A DNA stretch of 64,000 nucleotides, from the NCBI RefSeq assembly GCF_034931005.1, contig NZ_JAYGIN010000019.1, positions 1 through 64,000 of the forward strand, read 5' to 3'. The DNA comes from Arcicella sp034931005 (lineage in GTDB: Bacteria > Bacteroidota > Bacteroidia > Cytophagales > Spirosomataceae). The translations under genes were made by a program, and so were the position numbers. The first letter of the stretch is position 1. Every line of letters starts with the position of its first letter. The notes beneath the pieces were generated by a model. The model was given only the letters and a program-made list of their open reading frames with translations. It was not told the origin of the DNA and ran no database searches. Below, in pieces: positions 42,915 through 51,612 of this stretch.

Positions 42915-43445
42915 TTAGGCTTGTTTTACCAATTGAATATTTGCAATCAATTTTACTTCTTCACTTACCAAAGCACTACCTGCTTCTGTGATTGCGTTCC
43001 AAGACAATCCAAAATCTTTACGGTTGATTTTTCCAGTTAATTCAAAACCTGCTTTTACATTTCCCCAAGGGTCAGTTGCCGTTCCGCCATATTCTACTGC
43101 TAAGGTTACTGGTAAAGTTGTTCCTTTCATCGTTAAATTTCCTGTTAAAGAAAATTCATCATCCGATTTTTTCGTGAATTCAGTTGAGGTAAATGAAAGG
43201 GTTGAAAATTGTTCAGCATCAAAGAAATCAGCACTTTTCAAGTGTCCGTCACGTTGTTCGCTGTTTGTATCAATAGAGTTTACATTTGCCTCAAAAGAAA
43301 TCGTTGCGTTTTCAAAACTGTCTCCAGCTTCTACTGAACCACTAAATTCTTTGAAATTTCCTGTTACGGTAGTGATTACCAAGTGTTTTACTTTGAATTG
43401 AATTTCTGAGTGTGAGGCATCAATTGCCCAATTTGAAGTAGCCAT
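42915..43445 (-). CDS. YceI-family polyisoprenoid-binding protein
   Basis: 176-aa lipocalin-like beta-barrel that binds isoprenoid lipids. The start MATSNWAIDASHSEIQFKVKHL and VTGNFKEFSGSVEA are diagnostic, with FDAEQFSTLSFTST and KDFGLSWN further on. Most YceI proteins are exported, but this one has no signal peptide, so it appears cytoplasmic. Monocistronic, convergent with the SUI1 unit. Confidence 0.92.
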   Translation of the reverse strand: MATSNWAIDASHSEIQFKVKHLVITTVTGNFKEFSGSVEAGDSFENATISFEANVNSIDTNSEQRDGHLKSADFFDAEQFSTLSFTSTEFTKKSDDEFSLTGNLTMKGTTLPVTLAVEYGGTATDPWGNVKAGFELTGKINRKDFGLSWNAITEAGSALVSEEVKLIANIQLVKQA

Positions 43446-43574
43446 TTTTAAATATGTTTTGATAATTAATGTATATACATTTAATGTTATAACATTTCAA
43501 GTTTAAAATGGTTCAAAGAATTTGAAAAAAATAAAAAAATCCCAAAAGTTGATGCTTTTGAGATTTGATAATAA

Positions 43575-43607
43575 AACGTTGGCAGAGTTCAAAACTCTGC
43601 CAACGTT
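43575..43607. repeat. Palindromic terminator after the GH97 gene
   Basis: AACGTTGGCAGAGTT and its exact complement AACTCTGCCAACGTT form a 15-base-pair stem around three bases, 14 bases past the GH97 stop on the minus strand. A weaker hairpin (TCCCAAAAG/CTTTTGAGA) lies just beyond at about 43541-43566. Probably a terminator for GH97. Confidence 0.8.
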
Positions 43608-43620
43608 ACAAAAATATACC

Positions 43621-45696
43621 TTACAACTTCATTAAGCTAATAGCACAACCGCCACCTTTGGCTAATTTCAAGTCTAATTTTGATTGTTTGGTTACGATAA
43701 CTTTCTCAATTTTATAGCTTTCTGGATTATTTTGCCAATCTGAGTTGTCGCTATCTTTATAAATTATTGCTTGATATTTAGCTCCATTATCCAAGAAATC
43801 AAGTGAAATCGTGGCGTTACGGCTATTTTCATCAGTAATTGCTCCGATAAACCAATTGTCTTTTCCTTTCTGTTTTCTCGCAATGGTAATATAATCGGCA
43901 GGTTCGGCTTCTAAAATTTTGGTATCGTCCCAATCAACAGGCACGTCTTTAATAAACTGAAACGCATCTAAATGCTGATTGAAATTATCAGGGAAATCAC
44001 CCGCCATTTGCAAAGGACTGTAAATGGTTACGTATAAAGCCAACTGTTTGGCAAGCGTAGTGCGTACACGAGTTTTACGACTTGAGTCAAACTGATTTAA
44101 TTGAAAATGGAAAAACCCTGGCGTGTAATCCATTGGTCCACCCATCAAGCGTGTGAAGGGCAAAATAGTTTCGTGTTCGGGAACGAGTGCCAAATTGGGA
44201 GCATTGTTAAATTCATTTCCTCGGGCGGCTTCATTTGCCAACCAATTGGGGTAAGTACGGTGCAAACCCGTTGGATGCACAGGTTCGTGAGCTTCCAGCA
44301 TAATATGATTTTCAGCCGTTTTTTCAGCCACTCTTTGGTAGTGATTCACCATCCATTGACTATCATGGTGTTCACCTCTTGGAATAATTCGTCCGACGTA
44401 ACCCGTTTTCACGGTATTCATATTGTGGTCTTTCATAAATTGAAAAGCCTTATCGAAATGGCGTTCATAATTGGTAGCCGAGCCAGAAGTCTCGTGGTGC
44501 ATGATAAGGCGTAAACCTTTTTGCTTGGCATAATCAGCCAAATAATTTACGTCATAATCACTGTAAGGCGTTACAAAATCAAAGACATTTTCTTTCCAAT
44601 TTCCAAACCAATCTTCCCAGCCTTCGTTCCAACCTTCCACCAAAACACCGTCAAAACCATGTAGAGCCGCAAAATCAATGTAGGTTTTTACATTGGCAGT
44701 ATTGGCTCCGTGTTTGCCCGATGCTTTGTCCCAATTAGCTTTTCCTGTGTGCATTTCCCACCACATTCCGATAAATTTTTGGGGTTTTATCCAAGACACA
44801 TCCGTGATTTTTGAAGGCTCATTAAGGTTTAAAATCATTTTTGAGGCTAAAATATCCGTTGCTTTGTCGCTCACGTTGATGGTTCTCCACGGCGTTTGAA
44901 AAGGCGTTTGCAAATAAGCTTTATTGCCAACGGCATCAGGAACTAAATGAGATGTGAGCGTGAAAGTATTTTTATCCAAAGTCAAATTCATGGCAGGATA
45001 ATTTATCAAAGCGGCTTCGTGGATGTTGATATAAATACCATCGTCCGTTTTCATCATCAAAGGACATTGAATGGTATTTACGCCAATGACAGATTTCAGG
45101 GCAATATCAGGTTCTTTATCGGCTGCTTTGACGGCATCAATTTCGCTTAATTTGGTAGTATTATATAAATATTCGTTGGTGTCATAATCCCCTGGAATCC
45201 AGAAGGTTTTATGATTTCCTGCTAAATTAAATTGAGTAAGTTCATCGCCAACGATAAAATGTTTGAAATTATCTTGTGTTGGAAATTCATAGCGAAAGCC
45301 CAAACCTTCATTAAAAACTCTGAAAACAACTTTTAAAATGACTGCCGATTGATTTTCTTTCAAGGTCAAACTCAATTGTTTATAGTTATTTCTAATATTG
45401 CTCATTTCTCCCCAAACAGGTTTCCAAGTTTCATCAACAGAGGTTGAGTCAATAGAAATAAAGCTAAAATTTTTTAGGTCAATTTTGGGTTTATTCAATT
45501 GAAAACCAAGTAGTGATGGCTCAAGAATGGCTTTGTTTTTATAAGTTAGACTGTACGAAACCGCATTGTTTTTGTCGCTCTGAACTTTTAAAGTGACGTT
45601 TTTATCAGGAGATGATAAATAAATGGGTTGTTGTGAAAAAGAACTAATACTCCCGAATAGGAGCATTAATAGAGAAGTTACGGTTAATTTTTGCAT
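43621..45696 (-). CDS. GH97 alpha-glucosidase/alpha-galactosidase
   Basis: 691-aa glycoside hydrolase family 97 protein with a signal peptide (about 1-21, LLMLLFGSISSFSQ). The N-terminal beta-sandwich is followed by the (beta/alpha)8 domain: GMWWEMHTGKANWD, FDGVLVEGWNEGWEDWFGNW, LIMHHETSGS and LEAHEPVHPTGLHRTYPN. The glutamates in HHETSG, AHEPVH and EAARGNE match the positions described for the inverting SusB-type alpha-glucosidase, so that activity is more likely than the retaining alpha-galactosidase type. No SusC/SusD pair is adjacent, so it is not in a typical utilisation locus. Confidence 0.92.
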   Translation of the reverse strand: MQKLTVTSLLMLLFGSISSFSQQPIYLSSPDKNVTLKVQSDKNNAVSYSLTYKNKAILEPSLLGFQLNKPKIDLKNFSFISIDSTSVDETWKPVWGEMSNIRNNYKQLSLTLKENQSAVILKVVFRVFNEGLGFRYEFPTQDNFKHFIVGDELTQFNLAGNHKTFWIPGDYDTNEYLYNTTKLSEIDAVKAADKEPDIALKSVIGVNTIQCPLMMKTDDGIYINIHEAALINYPAMNLTLDKNTFTLTSHLVPDAVGNKAYLQTPFQTPWRTINVSDKATDILASKMILNLNEPSKITDVSWIKPQKFIGMWWEMHTGKANWDKASGKHGANTANVKTYIDFAALHGFDGVLVEGWNEGWEDWFGNWKENVFDFVTPYSDYDVNYLADYAKQKGLRLIMHHETSGSATNYERHFDKAFQFMKDHNMNTVKTGYVGRIIPRGEHHDSQWMVNHYQRVAEKTAENHIMLEAHEPVHPTGLHRTYPNWLANEAARGNEFNNAPNLALVPEHETILPFTRLMGGPMDYTPGFFHFQLNQFDSSRKTRVRTTLAKQLALYVTIYSPLQMAGDFPDNFNQHLDAFQFIKDVPVDWDDTKILEAEPADYITIARKQKGKDNWFIGAITDENSRNATISLDFLDNGAKYQAIIYKDSDNSDWQNNPESYKIEKVIVTKQSKLDLKLAKGGGCAISLMKL

Positions 45697-45798
45697 GAAA
45701 TTGTTTGCTTATCAAAAATGGTTAATTCATAAATTATTCCTCTAAATAACGGAAAAAATCAAAAAAATCAATCTATTATTGTTCCTAAAATCGACCAC

Positions 45799-46716
45799 AT
45801 GAAAAATTATCTTTACACACTTTCCATTATTTTAGGGGCAACAATCGCTTATTTTTTTCCACAATATTTTATTTCGGTAGGTAATTTTCAACTGAAAGAA
45901 TTAATCATTCCTCTGCTTCAAATTATTATGTTTGGTATGGGAACGACGATGAGTTATGATGATTTTTTAGGCGTGGTAAAAATGCCTAAAGCCGTTATTG
46001 TTGGGTTAATTTGTCAGTTTACCATTATGCCATTTTTAGGCTTTAGCATTGCAAGAGCCTTTAATTTTCCACCAGAAATTGCGGCAGGAATTATTTTAGT
46101 GGGTTGTTCTCCAAGTGGATTGGCTTCCAACGTGATGTCGTACATTGCCAAAGCCAATGTGGCTTTATCTATCACTATTACGTCTTTTGCTACGCTTTTA
46201 GCACCCATTCTTACGCCACTTTTAATGAAATTATTGGGTGGACAATTCATTGAAATTGACTTTTGGAGTATGACTTACGATATTTCTAAAATGATAATAA
46301 TTCCAGTCGGTGTTGGTTTCTTGGTCAATAAATTTTTGGCGGGAAGAGCAGAATGGTTACAGAAAATATTACCAATCATTTCAATGGCGGGTATTGCTGT
46401 TATTATCGTTATTATTACGGCGGTTGGACAAAAATCTTTGCAAACGGTGGGATTAGCCTTAGTTTTTGCTACTTTACTGCATAATATCGGAGGATTTATC
46501 TTGGGTTATTGGGGTGCAAGATTATTCAAATTACCAGAACAAGATTGCAGAACGGTAGCAATTGAGGTGGGTTTACAAAATGCTGGATTAGCGTCAGGAT
46601 TAGCCAAAGCGATGGGGAAATTAGCAACGGTTGGAATAGCTCCTGCCTTATTTGGACCAATTATGAATGTTAATGGCTCTTTATTGGCGAGTTATTGGAG
46701 TAAGAAGAAGGTTTGA
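45799..46716 (+). CDS. Bile acid:sodium symporter (BASS) family transporter
   Basis: 305-aa integral membrane protein with nine to ten helices, matching the BASS/SBF family. Typical motifs are FGMGTTMSYDDF, VGCSPSGLASNVMSY (crossover region) and EVGLQNAGLASGLA. Substrates in bacteria include pantoate, pyruvate and other organic anions; none is indicated here. Monocistronic. Convergent with the RND exporter gene across a strong inverted repeat. Confidence 0.9.
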   Translation: MKNYLYTLSIILGATIAYFFPQYFISVGNFQLKELIIPLLQIIMFGMGTTMSYDDFLGVVKMPKAVIVGLICQFTIMPFLGFSIARAFNFPPEIAAGIILVGCSPSGLASNVMSYIAKANVALSITITSFATLLAPILTPLLMKLLGGQFIEIDFWSMTYDISKMIIIPVGVGFLVNKFLAGRAEWLQKILPIISMAGIAVIIVIITAVGQKSLQTVGLALVFATLLHNIGGFILGYWGARLFKLPEQDCRTVAIEVGLQNAGLASGLAKAMGKLATVGIAPALFGPIMNVNGSLLASYWSKKKV

Positions 46717-46729
46717 TTTTAATTTTTGA

Positions 46730-46780
46730 TTTTCGTATTTCGATGTTGGGGTATCAATTCCAAACATCGAAATACGAACA
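46730..46780. repeat. Inverted repeat between the BASS and RND genes
   Basis: TCGTATTTCGATGTT (46733-46747) pairs exactly with AACATCGAAATACGA (46763-46777), loop 15 bases. It lies between two convergent stops (46716 and 46796) and likely terminates both. Confidence 0.9.
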
Positions 46781-46795
46781 TCAAGCATCAAAACG

Positions 46796-49159
46796 CTACT
46801 TCATCAATTGCTTACTTTCACGTTTATCCAAAGTCATTAAGAAAGCGGGTAATAAAACTAAATTACAAATCATCGCCATTAAAAGCGTGATTGAAACTAA
46901 AATTCCTAATGATTGCGTGCCTTTGAAAGTTGATGCCGTAAAGATGAAAAAGCCTGTAAATAAGATAATTGCCGTATAAAACATTGAAACGCCTGTATTC
47001 AAAATCGTTTCTCTGATGGCATCTTTTACGTTTCGTTTTTTGTTAATTAATTCGTCTTTGTAACGAGTCAAGAAGTAAATCGTCCCGTCTGAAGAAATAC
47101 CGAAAGCGATTGAGAAAATCAAAATCGTTGAATATTTCAAGTGAATATCGAAGAAACCCATCAATCCCGCCGTAATCAATAATGGAATTAAACTCGGTAA
47201 AGTTGAGATAATGACCATTTTCCAAGAACGAAAAAGCAAAGCCATAATTAAGCAAATCAATACAATAGCTTGGAGTGTACTTTCTACTAAATTTGCTTGT
47301 AAATAATCGTTTTGCCAAGCATAAATTACACTATTTCCCGTTATTTCCGCATCATAGCCACGTTTATCTCCACGTTTATAAAACTCATTTGTTTCGGCAT
47401 TATAATTGAAAATTGAGTCAATTTTAGGTTGTAATTCATTGATAATCTGATTGGTACGAACAGTTCCACAATCGGCAATTTGATAACTGACCCGTGTGTA
47501 ACGTTTGGTTGAATCAATGAAACCTTTGGTGAATCCTTGTTTTCCTTGTACGCTTGAATTATACTCTTTCAGTTTCGCTAATTCGTCAATTCCTGGTAAA
47601 ACAAAATATTTTGGGTCGCCACCACGATAAGCTTGATAAATGAATTTTGCAGCAGTTACTAATGAAATCGGTTTGGTAAATTCTGGATATTTTGCAAACT
47701 CTTTTTCCATTTTCTTGATTTTGGTCAAAAGCTCAGGTGAACCCAACACACGACCTGCTTCATAGGTATCAATAGCCACTTCAAAAGGCATAATTCCTTT
47801 GAAATTCTTTTCTATAAATTTTAAATCGGTCAAAATTGGATTGTCATCAGCAAGGTCATCCACGATGTAACCAATTGATTTTATTTGTGTCATTCCATAA
47901 ACTGAAAGTCCAATAATGACGATAATAATGCTGTAAATAACCGAACGTTTGTGGTTTACATATCCGTCAATTTTTAGTAATATTTTGGCAACTCTTCCCG
48001 AATCTAAACGAGCTGTTTGTTTTTCAGAAGGAGGGGCTAAGTAGCTAAATACCAATGGGATAAATATCAATGAAACCACGTAAGTAAGCATTACATTGAT
48101 AGCCGCCACAATACCGAATTCAGATAAAAATGTACTTCCCGTAAACGCAAAAACGCCAAAGCCAATCGACGTTGTGAGGTTTGCTAAGAAAAGTGTTTGC
48201 CCAATTTTCTCGATGGTTGTTTGCAAAGCCAACATTTTATCGCCGTGCAAAGCGTATTCTTCGTAGTATTTATTAAAGACAAAAATAGTATTTGGAACGC
48301 CAATGACCACGACTAATGACGGAATCATTCCCGAAATAATCGTGATTTTATAACCGAACAAAACGATAAAGCCGAGCGACGAAACAATACCAATCAAAAC
48401 CACAATCAGAGCAAAAAACATGACTTTGAAACTGCGGAAGAATAACAATAAAATTAGCATGGTTACCACAAGGGCAAGGCTAACAAAAATGCCTAATTCA
48501 GTTGTGATTTGTGCGGTCATTTCGGTACGGACAAATGGCATTCCCGAAAGGTGTAAATCCGTTTTTTGCTTCTCTTCAAACTGTGCCGTAATTTCTTTAA
48601 TTTTCTTAACCGCTCTAACCCTTGCTTTATCATTGATGGCTTTTTGGTCGAAAGTAATCATCATTAAATGCACATTTCCTGCTTCATTAATGATAAAACC
48701 TTTGTAAAAAGGCAGTTTTACCAAACCCGTTTTTACGCTCTCCACTTCTGCTTGCGTAACGGCTCTTTGCGTGATAAGTGGTTTAGTATCAAAGCGTTTT
48801 GCGGTGTCATTTTTGACAACTCTCGGAATATTTCCTGCGTAAACAACGTCTTTGATGCCTTCTACACCTTTGATTTCCTTCGCTAAATCTTGCCATTGTT
48901 GGAAAAATGGAAGCTGAAACATTTTGTCGGTTTCAACGCCCAAAACCATGACCGAACCATCTTCGCCAAAGCGTTTTTTGAAGGATTCGTACAATTGAAG
49001 ACGACTGTCGGACTGAGGAAGAATTTTAGGTAATTCGCTTGAAACTTGGGTTTTAGTAGCCATGTAGCCCATAAAAATTGCCAAGAAAGCAACGAGAGCC
49101 AAAAAGTAAGGACGATTTTTAAGGATAGCGACTGATAGCTTATGCCAGATATTGTTCAT
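46796..49159 (-). CDS. RND/MMPL-family exporter
   Basis: 787-aa membrane transporter with two repeated halves. Each half has one helix, a large extracytoplasmic loop and five further helices, as in the 12-helix MMPL/HpnN-type RND family. Visible landmarks are the first helix RPYFLALVAFLAIFMGYMA, the GMIPSLVVVIGVPNTIFVFN segment, and the second-half segment FSIAFGISSDGTIYFLTRYKDE. Such proteins move lipids or hydrophobic molecules. It starts only two bases before the end of meaB (49162), so it is probably co-transcribed after meaB. Confidence 0.9.
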   Translation of the reverse strand: MNNIWHKLSVAILKNRPYFLALVAFLAIFMGYMATKTQVSSELPKILPQSDSRLQLYESFKKRFGEDGSVMVLGVETDKMFQLPFFQQWQDLAKEIKGVEGIKDVVYAGNIPRVVKNDTAKRFDTKPLITQRAVTQAEVESVKTGLVKLPFYKGFIINEAGNVHLMMITFDQKAINDKARVRAVKKIKEITAQFEEKQKTDLHLSGMPFVRTEMTAQITTELGIFVSLALVVTMLILLLFFRSFKVMFFALIVVLIGIVSSLGFIVLFGYKITIISGMIPSLVVVIGVPNTIFVFNKYYEEYALHGDKMLALQTTIEKIGQTLFLANLTTSIGFGVFAFTGSTFLSEFGIVAAINVMLTYVVSLIFIPLVFSYLAPPSEKQTARLDSGRVAKILLKIDGYVNHKRSVIYSIIIVIIGLSVYGMTQIKSIGYIVDDLADDNPILTDLKFIEKNFKGIMPFEVAIDTYEAGRVLGSPELLTKIKKMEKEFAKYPEFTKPISLVTAAKFIYQAYRGGDPKYFVLPGIDELAKLKEYNSSVQGKQGFTKGFIDSTKRYTRVSYQIADCGTVRTNQIINELQPKIDSIFNYNAETNEFYKRGDKRGYDAEITGNSVIYAWQNDYLQANLVESTLQAIVLICLIMALLFRSWKMVIISTLPSLIPLLITAGLMGFFDIHLKYSTILIFSIAFGISSDGTIYFLTRYKDELINKKRNVKDAIRETILNTGVSMFYTAIILFTGFFIFTASTFKGTQSLGILVSITLLMAMICNLVLLPAFLMTLDKRESKQLMK

Positions 49160-49161
49160 TA

Positions 49162-50148
49162 TTATTGTTTGTAAAAGACTTCCAAAAGTTCGTAAGCGGC
49201 ATGAATTGGGTGTTTTGTGCCTTCGCTAACGGCTTTTTGAATGTCTCTGGTTTTTAAGGAAACGTTTTTATTGCTGTAAAAATTTTCCTCTAAGGTTTGT
49301 TTAATGAAATCGTTCATCCAATCTAAATTTTGGTTTTGCCGATTTTCTGCAAATTTACCACTCTTACTTAACAAATCCCGATGCTTTTCGACTAATTCCC
49401 ATATTTCAGCGATTCCATTGAGATTTGTTGCCGAACAAGTTACCACTTCTGGAAACCAACCTGTGCCGTCGGGTGGAAATAAATGTAGGGCATTTTGGTA
49501 CTCAATTTTTGCCAATTTCGCCTGATTTTCATTGCCCGAATCCGCTTTGGTGATGGCAATTAAATCCGCCATTTCCATAATGCCTTTTTTGATGCCTTGC
49601 AATTCGTCGCCCGCACCTGCCAACATCAACAAAAGGAAAAAATCGACCATGCCATGCACGTAGGTTTCGGACTGACCAACACCAACGGTTTCAATGATAA
49701 TGACCTCAAAACCTGCGGCTTCGCAGAGTAGCATGGTTTCACGAGTTTTATGCGAAACTCCGCCCAAAGAATTGCCCGTAGGAGAGGGGCGAATGTACGC
49801 CAAAGGCTCACGGGAAAGCTCTTCCATGCGGGTTTTGTCGCCCAAAATACTGCCTTTAGTAAGTTGAGAACTTGGGTCGATGGCAAGTACCGCAATTTTT
49901 TTCTGTTGATTAGTTAAATACTTGCCCAAAGCCTCAATAAAGGTACTTTTGCCCACACCGGGAACGCCTGTAATACCTAATCTGACGGATTTGCCCGTAT
50001 AAGGTAAAATGGCTTCTATAACCTCCTGAGCCAGTTTTTTATCAGAAGGTAAATTGCTCTCAATCAGCGTAATAGCACGACTAAGTATCATTCGATTACC
50101 CGAAATAATACCGTCTGTATATTCTGAAAGAGAAAGTCTTTTTTTCAT
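49162..50148 (-). CDS. meaB: Methylmalonyl-CoA mutase-associated GTPase MeaB
   Basis: 328-aa G3E GTPase that protects and gates methylmalonyl-CoA mutase. P-loop GVPGVGKST (61-69), VLAIDPSSQLTKGSILGDKTRM with the switch I aspartate, IIETVGVGQSE and the ITKAD base-recognition motif near 210 are all present. The protein is normal length. Its job fits the propionyl-CoA carboxylase subunits in this window; the mutase itself is not seen. The RND exporter follows after two bases. Confidence 0.95.
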   Translation of the reverse strand: MKKRLSLSEYTDGIISGNRMILSRAITLIESNLPSDKKLAQEVIEAILPYTGKSVRLGITGVPGVGKSTFIEALGKYLTNQQKKIAVLAIDPSSQLTKGSILGDKTRMEELSREPLAYIRPSPTGNSLGGVSHKTRETMLLCEAAGFEVIIIETVGVGQSETYVHGMVDFFLLLMLAGAGDELQGIKKGIMEMADLIAITKADSGNENQAKLAKIEYQNALHLFPPDGTGWFPEVVTCSATNLNGIAEIWELVEKHRDLLSKSGKFAENRQNQNLDWMNDFIKQTLEENFYSNKNVSLKTRDIQKAVSEGTKHPIHAAYELLEVFYKQ

Positions 50149-50275
50149 GGATTTTGTTTTGGTGATGTGGTTTTGTCAATGTGTTTTGCTCGAATTTTGC
50201 CTTTGTCGTTTATTGATTCAAATCTGTGACTTGGACAGTTTCGTATTAGTTTCTATATTCTTATTATCACTTTTT

Positions 50276-50386
50276 GCTCACCCCGATTTGTAATCGGGTG
50301 TGGATTGGTTTTGCGTTTATAACGCTAAAATATATTTGCGACACAGTCGCAAAACCATTTCCGCCCGATTATAAATCGAGGGGAGC
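50276..50386. repeat. Long imperfect inverted repeat upstream of meaB
   Basis: The arm GCTCACCCCGATTTGTAATC...GGTTTTGCG (50276-50315) pairs with CGCAAAACC...GATTATAAATCGAGGGGAGC (50348-50386), about 39 bases with six mismatches. Each arm contains its own smaller palindrome (CGATTTGTAATCG, CGATTATAAATCG). The inner part has GCGTTTATAACGC. It lies between the divergent meaB start side and the end of the putative immunity gene. Confidence 0.88.
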
Positions 50387-50390
50387 GAGG

Positions 50391-51209
50391 TTATCCCAAC
50401 CACTTCTTGAACCACGTTTTCTTTTTATATCCTTCTATTTCTAAGGCTTCGTAAATATCAATAATGTCATCAAATATTATATTATTATGCTTTATTAATA
50501 ACTCTTTATTAATAAGTTCATTACTTGTATCAGGCTCAAAACCGTGCAACTGTGCTAATTTTACCCAAGCTGTTGCTGGTTCACAAATAAAAGCAAACAT
50601 GGGATATTCCCAATTCTTCACCATGCTTCTAAAATATTTGATTTCATATTCTATGCCTTCATTTATCATTGCTAAATCACTATGCAATATACCTGCTACT
50701 ACATAAGCCAAGCCACGACCATAGGTATCCGTTTTTGAATAATAATCTCCCATTTTTTCTTTGGCTTTGGCTTTATCTCCAAGCAATAAATATTTTAAAG
50801 CATAGCCCATTGCAACGTAATGTTTACTCTCTAAACTCCCTTCAATCAGTTCACTGATAGTGGCAAATTCATATAAATCTTCCTCATTATCAGCTAATAA
50901 CAAGGGGATAATCCCCCAATGAAGTGTACCCCATAAAGAAGGAGGAGGTTGTTCATTCCATTTATATTGTGGGTAATGGTTATGTAATAACTTAATTCCA
51001 AGTAATGAAACTTTAGATGCTTTATAGTAGGCTTTTTTTGCCTCAAAAATTTCTGAATTTAGAATTATGTCACGGCTTGCAATGAAAAGATAACTATTAT
51101 TGAAAAGCACACTTTGGAAATTCTTTTTTTTTGTAAGAACTTCCACCCATTTTGCAAGACTCGCAGTTTGTTTAATTTTAATATCCGAAAAATAAGAAAC
51201 AATATCCAT
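50391..51209 (-). CDS. Putative immunity protein (Imm49-like), unknown
   Basis: 272-aa soluble, mostly helical protein (GTLHWGIIPLLLADNEEDLY, YALKYLLLGDKAKAKEKMGDYY, FAFICEPATAWVKLAQLHGF). The alternation of helices with small residues and the tandem-helix look resemble immunity proteins such as the Imm49 family, but I see no diagnostic motif and the name is tentative. Its start codon is only one base from the stop of a short preceding frame, 51211-51441, that looks like the tail of a secreted toxin, which is where immunity genes sit. Confidence 0.5.
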   Translation of the reverse strand: MDIVSYFSDIKIKQTASLAKWVEVLTKKKNFQSVLFNNSYLFIASRDIILNSEIFEAKKAYYKASKVSLLGIKLLHNHYPQYKWNEQPPPSLWGTLHWGIIPLLLADNEEDLYEFATISELIEGSLESKHYVAMGYALKYLLLGDKAKAKEKMGDYYSKTDTYGRGLAYVVAGILHSDLAMINEGIEYEIKYFRSMVKNWEYPMFAFICEPATAWVKLAQLHGFEPDTSNELINKELLIKHNNIIFDDIIDIYEALEIEGYKKKTWFKKWLG

Positions 51210-51210
51210 C

Positions 51211-51441
51211 TTAATTCAATTTTAGTATTCTGGTAGCACCGTTACCGTTAATAAATACTCCATACTTCTCTAAAACAATACTTCCGTTTATGGCATCTTG
51301 CAATATTTGACCAGTTCTATTATTAGTACCTCCTAATGCCGTTACAACACCATTTAACCAACCTGTTTCCATTTGAAGGGCACCATACCCAGTTCCGAAA
51401 CTCCAAGTTTCATTCGCAGTAGCACGAGTTGACCTTCTGGT
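51211..51441 (-). pseudogene. Truncated C-terminus of a possible polymorphic toxin
   Basis: On the minus strand a 76-residue frame runs from a stop at 51444 to TAA at 51211-51213. Its sequence is glycine-rich and toxin- or cargo-like (NETWSFGTGYGALQMETGW, GVVTALGGTNNRTGQILQDA, INGNGATRILKLN). No start codon is near its upstream end, and the frame breaks exactly where a repeat cluster begins (51440). Together with the directly adjacent immunity-like gene this suggests the remnant of a toxin gene cut by repeats. Alternative: a small real gene starting at the internal ATG of METGW. Confidence 0.5.
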
Positions 51442-51593
51442 TCAAGCGTCCTCGCTTGAACTACTCTCGTGCGTAGGCAATTGAACTGCACAAGGTTAAT
51501 TGAATTTCATGGTTCAAGCGAGGACGCTTCCAGCCGTTGTCTGTGTCTCCACAGACGACTACAAATTATCGTCTGTGGAGACACGGACAACGG
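51440..51593. repeat. Cluster of inverted repeats at the broken toxin end
   Basis: Three palindromic units: GTTCAAGCG/CGCTTGAAC (51440-51460); GGTTCAAGCGAGGACGCTT at 51511-51529, which is related to the first and partly inverted to it; and a 25-base stem CCGTTGTCTGTGTCTCCACA...(51534-51558) with one mismatch to its complement (51569-51593). Two different repeat types are thus nested between ispD and the toxin remnant. Confidence 0.88.
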
Positions 51594-51612
51594 CAAGGGA
51601 CAACAGCAAATC

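Noticed and set aside
46713..46979. Plus-strand frame opposite the end of the RND exporter gene
   Set aside because: It covers a terminator hairpin and then mirrors a strong coding gene; no family resemblance.
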